Shown: positions 39,938-48,568, counted from the stretch's first letter. The stretch is DNA of 64,000 bases from Alphaproteobacteria bacterium SO-S41 (GCA_019670725.1 AP024629.1:3224001-3288000); one strand, 5' to 3'. Numbers and translations: made by a program. Notes: generated by a model from the letters alone, not told the origin.

Positions 39938-41038
39938 TCAATCCGCAATCTCGTCCAGCGTGCGCGGCTGCAGAATGCCCGCGCCGTTGCGCGCCCCGCG
40001 CGCCTTCTGCATCGCCGCATAGGCCGACTTCCGCATCCGCATGATCGCCCCCAGCGGACGGTGCGCTTCGACACCGCGCCACGGACTGAAGCCCAGCGCG
40101 GTATCCATACCGACACGCCCCGCCGACCAGGTCGCCTGACGCGCCGCGGATATCCGCGCGACGGTGAAGAAGCCGCTCTTCTCCTCATCCCACGGCTTGG
40201 TGGCATCCTCGATCGGCATCGCCTCCGGATCGATGCATAATTGGACGCGGAATTCCCACGCCGCGGTTTCGCCCGCGAAGAACTTGGCGACCGCCTCGCG
40301 CAGTGCGTCGTCGCCGTCCTCCCCGATCGCCGCGCCGGTCAGCGCGGTCAGCGACGGCGACACCGGCACCACCGAGAACTTGGCGATGTAGTCGCCATAG
40401 CGCACGGGCAACTGGCCGAAGAAGGTCTCGCCGAGAATGTGATGCTCGGCCTCGCCGCCCAGCGCGCGCAGCGTCGCACTCTCGCCCCCCACCGTTTCGA
40501 GGATCGCCTCAGCCCCGCGCGCCAGCGTCGCGGCGACATGCTTCAGGCCCTCCACCCGGTCGGTGGTCTTCGCCAACGGCTTCAACGACGACAGAAACGC
40601 CTTTCCGCTCGGTGCCTGGAATTGCTTGCCGTTGACACCGATGAAGTCCTGGCAGGTATCGTCTTCCGACCCCTCCAGCCGCGCGCCCGGCACGTCCAGA
40701 ACCTTCAGCGCCACGCCGCGTGGCGTCGCGATGCTGTCGGGCAGGATGTCGCCGGGAACCGTCGACAGCCGCATGACGGCGCCGTACTGCCCCGGCGCGG
40801 CGAACAGGCCCTGCGCGAGCACCGGCGGCAGGTCCGGCAGAACCTCGAACACCGCCTTGACGATGCCGTGCGACTTGGCGTGGACGCTGCGCAAGGCCTG
40901 GCCCGTATCGGCATAGGTCTTGTCCGAGATCGACCCCATCGTCTCGACGATCTCGCGGGCCGTCTTCGCCTCATCCTCCTCGGGGTGTTCGACATCTGGC
41001 TGATAGCGGAGCGGCGCGCCGGGCGGGTCGAGCGTCAT
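39938..41038 (-). CDS. catalase-family haem protein (y4iL-like, small)
   Basis: A 366-residue protein of the catalase-related superfamily. RSVHAKSHGIVKAVFEVL (about 48-65) has the distal His region and DTCQDFIGVNGKQF follows later. The late AHRPLGAIMRMRKSAYAAM includes the R-x3-Y proximal-ligand pattern. It is shorter than true catalases (about 480) and matches the rhizobial y4iL-like group, whose activity may be peroxidase or lipid-hydroperoxide-related. The ATG at 41038 (MTLDPPGAPLRYQP) is the natural start; the frame extends upstream in Arg-rich nonsense. Confidence 0.82.
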   Translation of the reverse strand: MTLDPPGAPLRYQPDVEHPEEDEAKTAREIVETMGSISDKTYADTGQALRSVHAKSHGIVKAVFEVLPDLPPVLAQGLFAAPGQYGAVMRLSTVPGDILPDSIATPRGVALKVLDVPGARLEGSEDDTCQDFIGVNGKQFQAPSGKAFLSSLKPLAKTTDRVEGLKHVAATLARGAEAILETVGGESATLRALGGEAEHHILGETFFGQLPVRYGDYIAKFSVVPVSPSLTALTGAAIGEDGDDALREAVAKFFAGETAAWEFRVQLCIDPEAMPIEDATKPWDEEKSGFFTVARISAARQATWSAGRVGMDTALGFSPWRGVEAHRPLGAIMRMRKSAYAAMQKARGARNGAGILQPRTLDEIAD

Positions 41039-41214
41039 CTGATCGTTCCTGTCTGTGAGGAGCGCGTGCGCGGCGCACGGGGTTGCAATCACCGCAAGCG
41101 CGAGCCGCGCTTTAGGTTCCGGCCCCGACGCGCCGCAGAAATCGCCGACCCGCCGTGCAACCGCCCGGCCCGGGTCGCGTTTGGAAGCCGCACGCCTCAA
41201 CCGGAAAGCCCGCC

Positions 41215-41652
41215 ATGGCCGAACGCCGCGAACCGCGACCAACGATCTGGCGGCCGATCTGGGCCATGCTCCACGCCTTTCCGCTGGCCCTCTTCACCAC
41301 CGCGCTCGTCACCGACCTCGCTTATGTCAACACGTCGCAGATCCAGTGGTCGAGCTTTTCGATCTGGCTGATCGCCGGCGGCCTCTTCATGGGCGGCTTC
41401 GCCATCCTCGCCGCCATGCTCGCGGTCCTCTTCGGCCGAACCGTGCTGACCCGCCGCCGCGCCACGCTCTTCGCTGTTGTCAGCGTCCTTGCCTGGCTCC
41501 TCGCCTTTCTCAACGCCCTCATCCACAGCCGCGACGGCTGGACCGCCGTCTGGTGGACCGGCCTCGCGCTCTCCGTCGTCGTGACCGTGCTGATCACCGT
41601 TGCGAGCTGGATCGGCCATTCCGACACTTCAAAGCGCGTGACGATCCCATGA
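41215..41652 (+). CDS. DUF2231-family membrane protein
   Basis: A 145-residue integral membrane protein with four predicted helices: the first with LHAFPLALFTTALVTDLAY, the DUF2231 hallmark, then about 45-70, 80-100 and 108-130. Its stop codon overlaps the next gene's start as ATGA. DUF2231 proteins are often encoded beside PQQ-dependent sugar dehydrogenases and may anchor them or pass their electrons on; that role is inference. Confidence 0.85.
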   Translation: MAERREPRPTIWRPIWAMLHAFPLALFTTALVTDLAYVNTSQIQWSSFSIWLIAGGLFMGGFAILAAMLAVLFGRTVLTRRRATLFAVVSVLAWLLAFLNALIHSRDGWTAVWWTGLALSVVVTVLITVASWIGHSDTSKRVTIP

Positions 41653-42944
41653 CCCGGCTCCGCATCCTCTCCGCGCTTCCGATGCTGGCTCTGCTCGCCG
41701 CCTGCGGCGACAGCAGCCAGCAGACCCCTGACCAGATCGGCGCCAACCCGGTCCTCCCCGAGCCGCAGCAGGACATCCTGCCCTCGATGGCGATCGCCGA
41801 GCCCGCCGACTGGAACGGCGCGACACCCAGCGTGCCCGAGGGCTTCACCGTCACGCGCCTTGCGGGCGATCTCCTTGGCCCGCGCCGCATCCTCGCTTTG
41901 CCGAACGGCGACATCCTTGTTGCGGAGACTTCGGGCGGCAAGGAACCGATCGCCCGGCCCAAAGATCTCATCGCCGGCATCATCAAGGGCATGGGCAAGA
42001 GCGCCGTGCCCGGCGGTAACCGCATCACCCTCCTCCGCGACACCAATGGCGACGGCCAGCCCGATCTCCGCACCGTGCTCGTGGAAGGCCTGAAGTCGCC
42101 CTACGACATGGTCTTCGTCGACAACGCGCTCTACGTCGCCAACACCGATTCCATCGTCCGCTTCCCGCTGACCCCAGGCGAGACCGAGATCACCGATCCC
42201 GGCACCATCATCACCGAACTTCCCGCCGGCGAGATCAACCACCACTGGACCAAGGCCATGGCGCTCAGCGCCGACGGCACCAAGCTCTTCGTCGGTATCG
42301 GCTCCAACAGCAACATTACCGAACGCGGCATGGACGCGGAACGCGACCGCGCCCTGGTCTGGCAGGTCGATCGCCGGACCGGCGAGCACCGCGCCTTCGC
42401 CACCGGCCTCCGCAACCCCAGCGGCCTGGCCGTAAATCCGACGACCGGCCAGCTCTGGGCCGTCGTCAACGAGCGCGATGAACTCGGCCCGAACCTCGTC
42501 CCCGATTATCTCACCTCGGTCCAGGACGGCGCCTTTTACGGCTGGCCGTTCAGCTATTGGGGCCAGCACATCGACCCCCGCGTCCACCCGCAGAACCCGG
42601 ACCTGGTGCTGCGCGCCGTGATGCCCGACTACAGTCTCGGCTCGCATGTCGCCCCGCTCGGCATCGCCTTCTCCTCCGGCGGCGCGTTTGGCGACGGCGT
42701 CTTCGTCGGCGAGCACGGCAGCTGGAATCGCACGGACTTCGCCGGCTACAAGGTCGTCTTCATTCCCTTCTCTGGTGGCAAACCCGCAGGCGATCCCGTG
42801 GATTTCGTGACCGGCTTCCTCGACGGCGAAGGCCATGCCCGCGGCCGCCCCGTCGGCGTGGCGCTCGACACGACCGGCGCGCTGCTGATCGCCGACGACC
42901 TTTCCAACACGATCTGGCGGGTTTCGCGCGCGCCGGGTTCGTGA
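41649..42944 (+). CDS. PQQ-dependent sugar (L-sorbosone-type) dehydrogenase lipoprotein
   Basis: A 431-residue lipoprotein (LLAACGDSS, lipidated Cys about 19) with a beta-propeller of the sorbosone/soluble glucose dehydrogenase family. It shows LGPRRILALPNGDILVAETS, LLRDTNGDGQPD with a calcium-loop-like DTNGDG, NPSGLAVNPTTGQLWAVVNERDELG, YGWPFSYWG, and FVGEHGSWNR. It probably oxidises an aldose or sorbosone in the periplasm using PQQ. It is coupled by ATGA to the DUF2231 gene. No PQQ synthesis genes are in the window. Confidence 0.9.
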   Translation: MTRLRILSALPMLALLAACGDSSQQTPDQIGANPVLPEPQQDILPSMAIAEPADWNGATPSVPEGFTVTRLAGDLLGPRRILALPNGDILVAETSGGKEPIARPKDLIAGIIKGMGKSAVPGGNRITLLRDTNGDGQPDLRTVLVEGLKSPYDMVFVDNALYVANTDSIVRFPLTPGETEITDPGTIITELPAGEINHHWTKAMALSADGTKLFVGIGSNSNITERGMDAERDRALVWQVDRRTGEHRAFATGLRNPSGLAVNPTTGQLWAVVNERDELGPNLVPDYLTSVQDGAFYGWPFSYWGQHIDPRVHPQNPDLVLRAVMPDYSLGSHVAPLGIAFSSGGAFGDGVFVGEHGSWNRTDFAGYKVVFIPFSGGKPAGDPVDFVTGFLDGEGHARGRPVGVALDTTGALLIADDLSNTIWRVSRAPGS

Positions 42945-42982
42945 GACCCTAAGCCCGCATCCCGCCGCATCAGGAGCCCCGC

Positions 42983-43465
42983 GTGGCCGTCGCCTTTGTC
43001 AAAGAAGAAAGCGCCGAAGCGGCGGCGGAAACGGTACTGCCCGAGCGCGCAATCTCGCCGCATCCCAACCTTGTCACAGAAGCGGGCCTGAAGCTGCTGG
43101 AACGCCAGCTCGCCGAGGCGCGCGAGGCCTATGACGCCGCGAACACCATCGGAGATGTCAACGAGCGGCGGCGTCAGACGGCCAATCCCGGGCGCGATAT
43201 CCGTTATTATGCGGCGCGCATCGGCTCGGCCCGCGTCACGCCGGCTCCTACGTCAGTCGACGCCGTCGCCTTCGGCAGCACTGTGACGTTCGAGCGCAAT
43301 GACGGCCGCGTGCAGACCTATCGGATCGTCGGCGAAGATGAAGCGGACCCCACGGCGGGCACCCTCTCCTTCGCCTCCCCCATCGGCCGCGCCCTCACCG
43401 GCAAGGCGGTCGGCGACGTCGTCAATGTGAACGGCCAGGAGATCGAGATCACCGCGATCGCCTAG
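42983..43465 (+). CDS. GreA/GreB-family transcript cleavage factor
   Basis: A 160-residue protein with an N-terminal coiled coil (LVTEAGLKLLERQLAEAREA, about 31-50), whose tip reads GDVNERRR, so the Asp/Glu pair that activates RNA-polymerase cleavage seems retained in a divergent setting. The C-terminal FKBP-like Gre domain has VAFGSTVTFERNDG, YRIVGEDEADPTAGTLSFASPIGRALTGK and GDVV. Two such genes are common in alphaproteobacteria; this is the divergent GreB-like one. The start is GTG, supported by AGGAG 7 nt upstream. Confidence 0.87.
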   Translation: MAVAFVKEESAEAAAETVLPERAISPHPNLVTEAGLKLLERQLAEAREAYDAANTIGDVNERRRQTANPGRDIRYYAARIGSARVTPAPTSVDAVAFGSTVTFERNDGRVQTYRIVGEDEADPTAGTLSFASPIGRALTGKAVGDVVNVNGQEIEITAIA

Positions 43466-43477
43466 GACCGCCTGGCT

Positions 43478-43636
43478 TCAACGCGATCGCGTCCAGCGCA
43501 GCGCATAGAAGCCGAGAATGACGATCAGCAGGATGCCGACCGGCGTGAAGCTCCACGCGCCGTACTGGTCATAGGCGTAGACCCCGCTGCCGCTGAACAG
43601 CACGACAATAATCAGCAGAAAAATCAGCAGTCGCAT
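43478..43636 (-). CDS. small membrane protein (DUF3309-like)
   Basis: A 52-residue protein of two hydrophobic segments (LLIFLLIIVVLFSG and VGILLIVILGFYAL) joined by a YDQYGAWSFTP loop, resembling the W-x-Y-x-P loop of DUF3309 proteins. Function is unknown. It faces the Gre gene convergently, with 12 bp between stop codons. The longer upstream frame is Arg-rich and unlikely to be translated. Confidence 0.62.
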   Translation of the reverse strand: MRLLIFLLIIVVLFSGSGVYAYDQYGAWSFTPVGILLIVILGFYALRWTRSR

Positions 43637-43753
43637 GCGCGTGCCCCTGTGCGTTCGCCATGCCGGGCGCAAGCGGCAACGCCACCGCGCGCGGACGTGC
43701 AACAGCGCGCGGCGCGCCGTTTGGTTCCACGCGCGTGACGAAACGTCCCGGCT

Positions 43754-45472
43754 CTAGCGGCGATCCCAGGGCGGGGTCATCTCCGGGGCGCCGAAGAAGA
43801 AGCCCTGGAACTTGTCGGCGCCGAGCGCGCGCAGCAGCGTCGCCTCTTCCTTGCTGCCCACCCATTCTGCCACGACTTCCAGATTGAAGGTCTTGGCGAG
43901 CGAGACCAGCGTGCGGACAAAGGCCTGATTGTCCGGACGCTGCGCGATGCCTTTGACGAACGAGCCGTCGATCTTCACGCAGTTGAGGTCGAGCGTCTGG
44001 AGATTGCGGAACGAGGTATAGCCGGCACCGAAATCGTCGATCGCGACGCGGCAGCCTTCGCCGCGCAGGAATTTGACGAAGCGAATGCCGTCCTCGATGT
44101 CATGCAGCGCCGCAGTTTCCGTCACCTCGATGGTGAGGCGCGCGGTCAGCGATCGGTCGCCGGCGCAGCTGGCATGGAAGGTCTGGATCCACACCTCGTC
44201 GCCGACGCTCATGCCGGAGACGTTGACCGCCAGCTTCAACGACGGCGAGCGCTTCAGCGCGATGACCGACAGCTCCAGCACGCGGCGGTCGAGGTCGCGG
44301 ACGAGACCCAGTTCCTCGGCGGCGGGAATGAAGTCGCCGGCCGGCACCAGCGTGCCGTCGGGACGCAGCATGCGCACCAGCGCCTCGTAGGATTCGACGC
44401 GGCCCGTGCGGGCGCAGACGATCGGCTGATAGGCGATGCGGAAGAGATCGGCGCGGAGGCCCGCGATGATCTGCGTGCCGATATCGGCCTTGCGGCGGCG
44501 CGCGGCTTCGCGTTCAGGCGAGGCGTCGTAGATGGAAAGGTTCGAGCGGCCCAGGCGCTTGGCCTCCGACAGCGCATCCTCGGCGCGGCGGAAGGCGACT
44601 TCCGAGGTCGCGGCGCCCGAGGGCAGCGACAGCGCGCCCAGCGAGATCGTCGCGGCGACCGCACCGCCGCTGGTCGGGATCATGCTTTCCTGCACGGCGT
44701 CGCGCAGCTTGGCCGACAGCGTCTTGATCGTATCGCGGTGGCAATCGAGCAGCAGGATCGCGACCTTGTTGCCGCCGACCCGGCCCAGCGCCCCGCCGTC
44801 CTGCCCCAGCACCGCGCCCAGCCGCTTGGTCGTCTCGGCGATCACCTCGTCGGCGACATCGAGACCATAGGCGTCGTTGATCGCGCCGAGCCCGTCGATC
44901 GAGGCCATCAGCAAGGCCGCCTCGGTCTCGCCGCTCGCCGCCCAGTCGATCGCCGCGTCGATCGCGTCGCGCATCTGGGCGCGGTCGAGATGGCCGGTCT
45001 TTTCGGTTTGAGTATCCGGGCCGAACTGCGTCTTGGCGAGCGAGCCGATCACCCGTTCGATCCGCCCATCGGCGCCGCGCATCACGATGCCGCGATCCTC
45101 GATGCCGACATATTCGCCGGAGACGGTGCGCAGCGCATAGCGGCCCGAGAACATCTCGCGCGCGCCGGCTTCAGTATAGATCATCTTGTCGAGCGGCAGC
45201 CGCGCGCCCGGCCGCATCAGCGCGACGATATCGGCGCGCGAGGCCGGCATCGCGCCCGGCAGATCGAACAATTCCTTGGGGTTGCCGAGCCACTCGATCG
45301 TGTCGTCGGCGACGATCCAGTCATAGGCGCATGCCGAAGATCCGAGCAGCGCGAGCGCCGCCCAATGCGGCTCTGCCGCCGTCTTCAGCGCGCCGATCGC
45401 TGCTGCAGCCTGGTTGACCAACACGTCTTTTACGCCCCACCACGGCTTTCCGCCGTTACTGGATCGCACCAT
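43754..45472 (-). CDS. c-di-GMP phosphodiesterase: PAS-like, degenerate GGDEF, EAL
   Basis: A 572-residue cytosolic protein. Residues about 45-148 look PAS-like (CAYDWIVADDTIEWLG). A GGDEF domain follows (about 165-320) in which the active loop reads GGNKV (233-237), so cyclase activity is not expected. The EAL domain (about 335-565) keeps its catalytic set: YEALVR (Glu363), AVNVSG, EVTETA, IDDFGAGYTSF, VKIDGSFV, the Glu in VAEWV, and FQGFFFG. It should hydrolyse c-di-GMP, perhaps with the GGDEF part acting as a GTP-sensing regulator. No Shine-Dalgarno is visible; an inverted repeat abuts the start. Confidence 0.92.
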   Translation of the reverse strand: MVRSSNGGKPWWGVKDVLVNQAAAAIGALKTAAEPHWAALALLGSSACAYDWIVADDTIEWLGNPKELFDLPGAMPASRADIVALMRPGARLPLDKMIYTEAGAREMFSGRYALRTVSGEYVGIEDRGIVMRGADGRIERVIGSLAKTQFGPDTQTEKTGHLDRAQMRDAIDAAIDWAASGETEAALLMASIDGLGAINDAYGLDVADEVIAETTKRLGAVLGQDGGALGRVGGNKVAILLLDCHRDTIKTLSAKLRDAVQESMIPTSGGAVAATISLGALSLPSGAATSEVAFRRAEDALSEAKRLGRSNLSIYDASPEREAARRRKADIGTQIIAGLRADLFRIAYQPIVCARTGRVESYEALVRMLRPDGTLVPAGDFIPAAEELGLVRDLDRRVLELSVIALKRSPSLKLAVNVSGMSVGDEVWIQTFHASCAGDRSLTARLTIEVTETAALHDIEDGIRFVKFLRGEGCRVAIDDFGAGYTSFRNLQTLDLNCVKIDGSFVKGIAQRPDNQAFVRTLVSLAKTFNLEVVAEWVGSKEEATLLRALGADKFQGFFFGAPEMTPPWDRR

Positions 45473-45478
45473 GCGCGC

Positions 45479-45512
45479 AAAGCATTGAAAAACCCCAAAC
45501 CGGCAATGCTTT
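45479..45512. promoter_or_regulatory. perfect 9-bp inverted repeat directly upstream of the phosphodiesterase gene
   Basis: AAAGCATTG (45479-45487) and CAATGCTTT (45504-45512) are exact complements separated by 16 nt. The near arm ends 6 nt before the ATG of the EAL gene. In the RNA it would fold into a hairpin next to the start codon, where no ribosome-binding site is seen; in DNA it could be an operator. Confidence 0.5.
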
Positions 45513-45546
45513 CGGACCTAAGTATCTGAGAAAAATGGTTGATCCG

Positions 45547-45561
45547 CGTTCATGATGAACG
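45547..45561. promoter_or_regulatory. 15-bp palindrome in the same divergent region
   Basis: CGTTCAT-G-ATGAACG has perfect 7-bp arms around one base. It lies 44 bp before the ATG at 45605 and 74 bp upstream of the EAL gene, and is a candidate operator for either. Confidence 0.4.
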
Positions 45562-45604
45562 GCCCGTAAACGCCCCCGGCCCGCGGCTTGCTCTTTGATC
45601 CTTC

Positions 45605-45877
45605 ATGAGGATCGGCAGTCCCGTTTCGATACAGGCACCTGCGTATTACGCGGGCTGGTACGGTGCGTCGCCGCGGGTGATCCACGTTCGCGCCCGCGAC
45701 GAGCGCCGCGCCGCGCTGGCCCTGCCGCCCCAGGTCACCGGCGACGCCGCGCAGCTCACCCTCTTCATGGCCCAGACCCTGCGCGAGCCAAGCCCGCTCG
45801 ACGCGGCCGTCGGCCGGAAGGCCTACGCACTGGCCCAGCGGGACGACGACTCCATCCTGCTCCAGGTCGACGCCTGA
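45605..45877 (+). CDS. hypothetical protein
   Basis: A 90-residue frame starting at ATG 45605, divergent from the phosphodiesterase gene. The sequence IQAPAYYAGWYG, the Arg-rich VRARDERRA and the end DDDSILLQVDA show no domain I recognise. No clear ribosome-binding site precedes it. A family B hairpin follows 17 bp after the stop codon, which favours a real transcript end here. It may be a small regulator linked to the phosphodiesterase, but nothing in the sequence shows that. Confidence 0.5.
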   Translation: MRIGSPVSIQAPAYYAGWYGASPRVIHVRARDERRAALALPPQVTGDAAQLTLFMAQTLREPSPLDAAVGRKAYALAQRDDDSILLQVDA

Positions 45878-45894
45878 TGCTGATCTGCCCTACC

Positions 45895-45926
45895 TGTCAT
45901 GGCCGCCCTTGAGGCGGCCATCCAGT
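45895..45926. repeat. family B palindrome, single hairpin
   Basis: TGTCATGGCCGCC-CTTGA-GGCGGCCATCCAG. The flanks TGTCATG and CATCCA match the hairpins at 19364 and 29138, while the stem bases differ on both sides so that pairing is kept. It lies right after the hypothetical gene at 45605-45877 and may act as its terminator, though no T-run follows. Confidence 0.65.
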
Positions 45927-45947
45927 GATGCAGCGCTCGCTAAATTC

Positions 45948-46059
45948 GTCATCCCGGCCGCAGCGTAGCGGAGAGCCGGGACCCAGGTGACTGGGCACAG
46001 TATTCGCCGCCACTGGGTCCCGGGTCTCGGACGGCTACGCCGGCCTCGCCCGGGATGAC
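45948..46059. repeat. family A palindromic element, full copy, inverted orientation
   Basis: It begins GTCATCCCGGCCGCAGCG and ends GCCCGGGATGAC, closely matching the copy at 35644. It lies between the family B hairpin and the stop codon of the leftward gene at 46087. Confidence 0.88.
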
Positions 46060-46086
46060 ATTTAGGGTTCGGCCGAAGCCAAACGC

Positions 46087-46389
46087 CTAACCCAGCCGGC
46101 GCAAAATCTCGTCCAGCTTCGCCTCGATCGCCGCCAGCCGCCGCTCGACGCCCGACGCCTCGACCGGCACGGGCGTTGAAATCCCTGCGCGATGCGCGAT
46201 CTCCGCCGGCGACAGGTTCAGCAGCGCCGCGATCAACGACACGTCGGCCGCTTTCAGCTCGCGCTGATCCTTCCAGACCTCGCCGATCCCCGTTTCGTCC
46301 AACCCCAGCATGGCGCCCAGATCGGCGCGCCGCAGATGCCGCTCCGCCAGTTGGGCATCGAACCAGGTCTGGTCGAAGAACAGCGCCAC
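46087..46389 (-). CDS. small helix-turn-helix-like protein
   Basis: A 100-residue protein. Residues about 10-65 form several helices reminiscent of a degenerate HTH (LRRADLGAMLGLDETGIGEVWK), and the C-terminus (GVERRLAAIEAKLDEILRRLG) is an amphipathic coiled coil suited to dimerisation. It starts with GTG immediately after the TGA of the crotonase gene, so it is translated from the same message. The function is unknown. Confidence 0.68.
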   Translation of the reverse strand: MALFFDQTWFDAQLAERHLRRADLGAMLGLDETGIGEVWKDQRELKAADVSLIAALLNLSPAEIAHRAGISTPVPVEASGVERRLAAIEAKLDEILRRLG

Positions 46390-47205
46390 TCAGCGTCCCT
46401 TGAACGCCGGCGCGCGCTTTTCCAGGAACGAGGCGACGCCCTCGCGATGGTCTTCAGTCTGGAACAGTTCGCCCAGTTTGCCGCTCACCCACGCGCCGAG
46501 TTCGGCATGGGCATAGCCGGTACCGCGCCGCAGCCCCTCTTTCATCGCGACGATGGCGAGCGGCGGATTGGCCGCGATCTTCTTCGCCAGCTCGGTCGCG
46601 GCCGCCAGCAACTCGCCGTGCGGCACCACGCGGCTGACGAGCCCGATCCGCTCCGCCTCCGCCGCCCCAATAATGTCGCCGGTGAACAGCAACTCCGCCG
46701 CCCGCGACGGTCCGACCAGCGCCGGCAGGCGCGACAGCCCGCCGACATCGGTGATCAGCCCGCGCTTGATGAAGATCTCGCCGAACCGCGCATGCTCCGA
46801 AGCGATGCGGATATCCGCGAACAGCGCGAGCTCGCAGCCCCAGCCGACCGCGACGCCGTTGACCGCCGCGATCACCGGCTTGGCGCAATCCAGCACCGCC
46901 GCCGCGGCCGGCGTTGTCCCGGCGGCGCCCGAGGTCAGGCGCTTCACGCTCGCCTCCTTCTGCGCGCCGGTCATCATCGCCTTCACGTCCTCGCCGGAAC
47001 AAAAGGCGGGATCGACGCCGGTCACGATGGCGGCGCGCACCTCGGGGTCCGCATGGATATGGCGGAACGCCGCCTCCAGCTCGTCATAGGCGCGCCGGTC
47101 CAGCGCATTGCGCACCTCCGGCCGGTCCAGCGTGACCGTCGCGACGTGGTCGACAAGCGCATAACGCAGCGCGGTGAAGTCGGAGATAGGGATGAGGTCT
47201 TTCAT
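46390..47205 (-). CDS. enoyl-CoA hydratase/isomerase (crotonase) family protein
   Basis: A 271-residue crotonase of standard length. It has VTLDRPEVRNALDRRAYDEL near the start, the oxyanion loop AFCSGEDVKAMM, AVNGVAVGWGCELALFADIRI, and IKRGLITDVGG, where Asp replaces the usual second catalytic Glu; isomerases and hydrolases of the superfamily often show this. The ATG at 47205 (MKDLIPISDF) is preferred, because the frame upstream runs into the family A repeat. It is followed directly by the small HTH-like gene. Confidence 0.88.
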   Translation of the reverse strand: MKDLIPISDFTALRYALVDHVATVTLDRPEVRNALDRRAYDELEAAFRHIHADPEVRAAIVTGVDPAFCSGEDVKAMMTGAQKEASVKRLTSGAAGTTPAAAAVLDCAKPVIAAVNGVAVGWGCELALFADIRIASEHARFGEIFIKRGLITDVGGLSRLPALVGPSRAAELLFTGDIIGAAEAERIGLVSRVVPHGELLAAATELAKKIAANPPLAIVAMKEGLRRGTGYAHAELGAWVSGKLGELFQTEDHREGVASFLEKRAPAFKGR

Positions 47206-47248
47206 GTCGAGGAGCTTAGGACCTGCGACCCCATCTGCAAGCCTCCCC

Positions 47249-47375
47249 GTCATCCCGGGCGAGGCCGTCCTCGGGCTTGACCCGAGGACGGCCGAGACCC
47301 GGGACCCAAGGGCCGCAAGCACTGGAGCCCAGTCACCTGGGTCCCAGGTCTTCGCTTCGCTACGCCCGGGATGAC
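47249..47375. repeat. family A palindromic element, long subtype
   Basis: It begins GTCATCCCGGGCGAGGCC and ends CGCCCGGGATGAC. The apical arm is extended to GTCCTCGGG-CTTGA-CCCGAGGAC, a perfect 9-bp stem, shared only with the copy at 48775. It lies between the crotonase and Rieske genes. Confidence 0.88.
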
Positions 47376-47426
47376 ACCAAAGGCGACACCCTTTCCAGCC
47401 GCCTCCGCATTCGCTACCCACTCCCC

Positions 47427-48518
47427 ATGGATTTGACCGCCACCGGCACCGAAGGCGTCACCGCCGCGTCCGCCAGCGCCGCGCCGCCCTTCGCGCGCGA
47501 CCTCTGGTATTTCGCGCTGCTCTCGCGTGACGTGAAGGCCGGCAAGCTGCTGCACAAGACGCTGCTGGGCGAGCCCATCGTGTTTGGCCGCGCCCCCGAC
47601 GGCGCCGCCTTCGCGCTCCGCGACCTCTGCCCCCATCGCGGCGTGCCGCTCTCGGCCGGCAAGATGCAGGACGGCACGGTCGAGTGCCCCTATCACGGCT
47701 GGCGCTTCGGGCCGGATGGCGGCTGCCGCCTGATCCCCTCGCTGGTCGAGGGCCAGGACATCGACGCCAGCCGCATCCGCGTCCGCCGCTATCACCTTTC
47801 CGAGAAGAACGGCCTCATCTGGATCTACATGCCCGCCGACGAGCGCTTCGCCGGCGAGCCGCCCGAAGGTCCGCCCGACCTCCCGCTTGACCCGACGCAG
47901 AAGCCCGGCCTCGTCGAGCGCCAGCTCTTCCCCTGCCAGCTCGACCATGCCGTCGTCGGCCTCATGGACCCCGCGCACGGGCCGTTTGTCCATAATGTCT
48001 GGTGGTGGCGCAAACCGCACTCGATCCACGCCAAGGCGAAGAATTACGGCCCCTCGCGCCGCGGCTTCACCATGCTGCCGCATGCGCCGTCGAAGAATGC
48101 CGGCCTCTACAAGCTGATCGGCGGCCGCCCGGTGACGGAAATCGTCTTCGAACTGCCGGGCCTGCGCTACGAGATCATCACGGCCGGCACGTCCAAGGTC
48201 TTCGGCTTCACCTCCTGCACGCCGCTGACCGCGACCGAGACCGAAGTCACCCAGGTCTTCTTCTGGAACATGGGCTGGGCGAAGCTGCTCCGCCCCTTCC
48301 TTCAGCCCATCGCGCGCATCTTCCTCGGCCAGGACCGCACCATGGTGACGCTCCAGCGCGAGGGGCTGAAACACGACCCGCGCCTCATGCTGATCCGCGA
48401 CGCAGACATGCCGGCCATGTGGTATTTCCGGATCAAGAAGGAGTGGGCGGCCGCCAAGGCCGAGAACCGCCCCTTCGTTAACCCCGTCCCCGAAACCACG
48501 CTCCGCTGGCGCTCCTGA
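47427..48518 (+). CDS. Rieske [2Fe-2S] aromatic ring-hydroxylating oxygenase alpha subunit
   Basis: A 363-residue oxygenase. The N-terminal Rieske domain is clear: DLCPHRGVPLS (Cys-x-His) and VECPYHGWRFGP (Cys-x2-His). The catalytic domain holds the likely mononuclear iron site around CQLDHAVVGLMDPAHGPFVH (about 170-190). This is the PaO/vanillate-demethylase-like type that often works with a separate ferredoxin reductase; none is present here. The ATG at 47427 is preferred, because the frame upstream runs through the repeat. The gene and the microprotein after it are bracketed by two same-orientation family A copies. Confidence 0.9.
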   Translation: MDLTATGTEGVTAASASAAPPFARDLWYFALLSRDVKAGKLLHKTLLGEPIVFGRAPDGAAFALRDLCPHRGVPLSAGKMQDGTVECPYHGWRFGPDGGCRLIPSLVEGQDIDASRIRVRRYHLSEKNGLIWIYMPADERFAGEPPEGPPDLPLDPTQKPGLVERQLFPCQLDHAVVGLMDPAHGPFVHNVWWWRKPHSIHAKAKNYGPSRRGFTMLPHAPSKNAGLYKLIGGRPVTEIVFELPGLRYEIITAGTSKVFGFTSCTPLTATETEVTQVFFWNMGWAKLLRPFLQPIARIFLGQDRTMVTLQREGLKHDPRLMLIRDADMPAMWYFRIKKEWAAAKAENRPFVNPVPETTLRWRS

Positions 48519-48568
48519 GGCGCCCAAAGGCGCGGGGCTTGCTGCGTCTGACCTTGCGAGGCCCTGCC

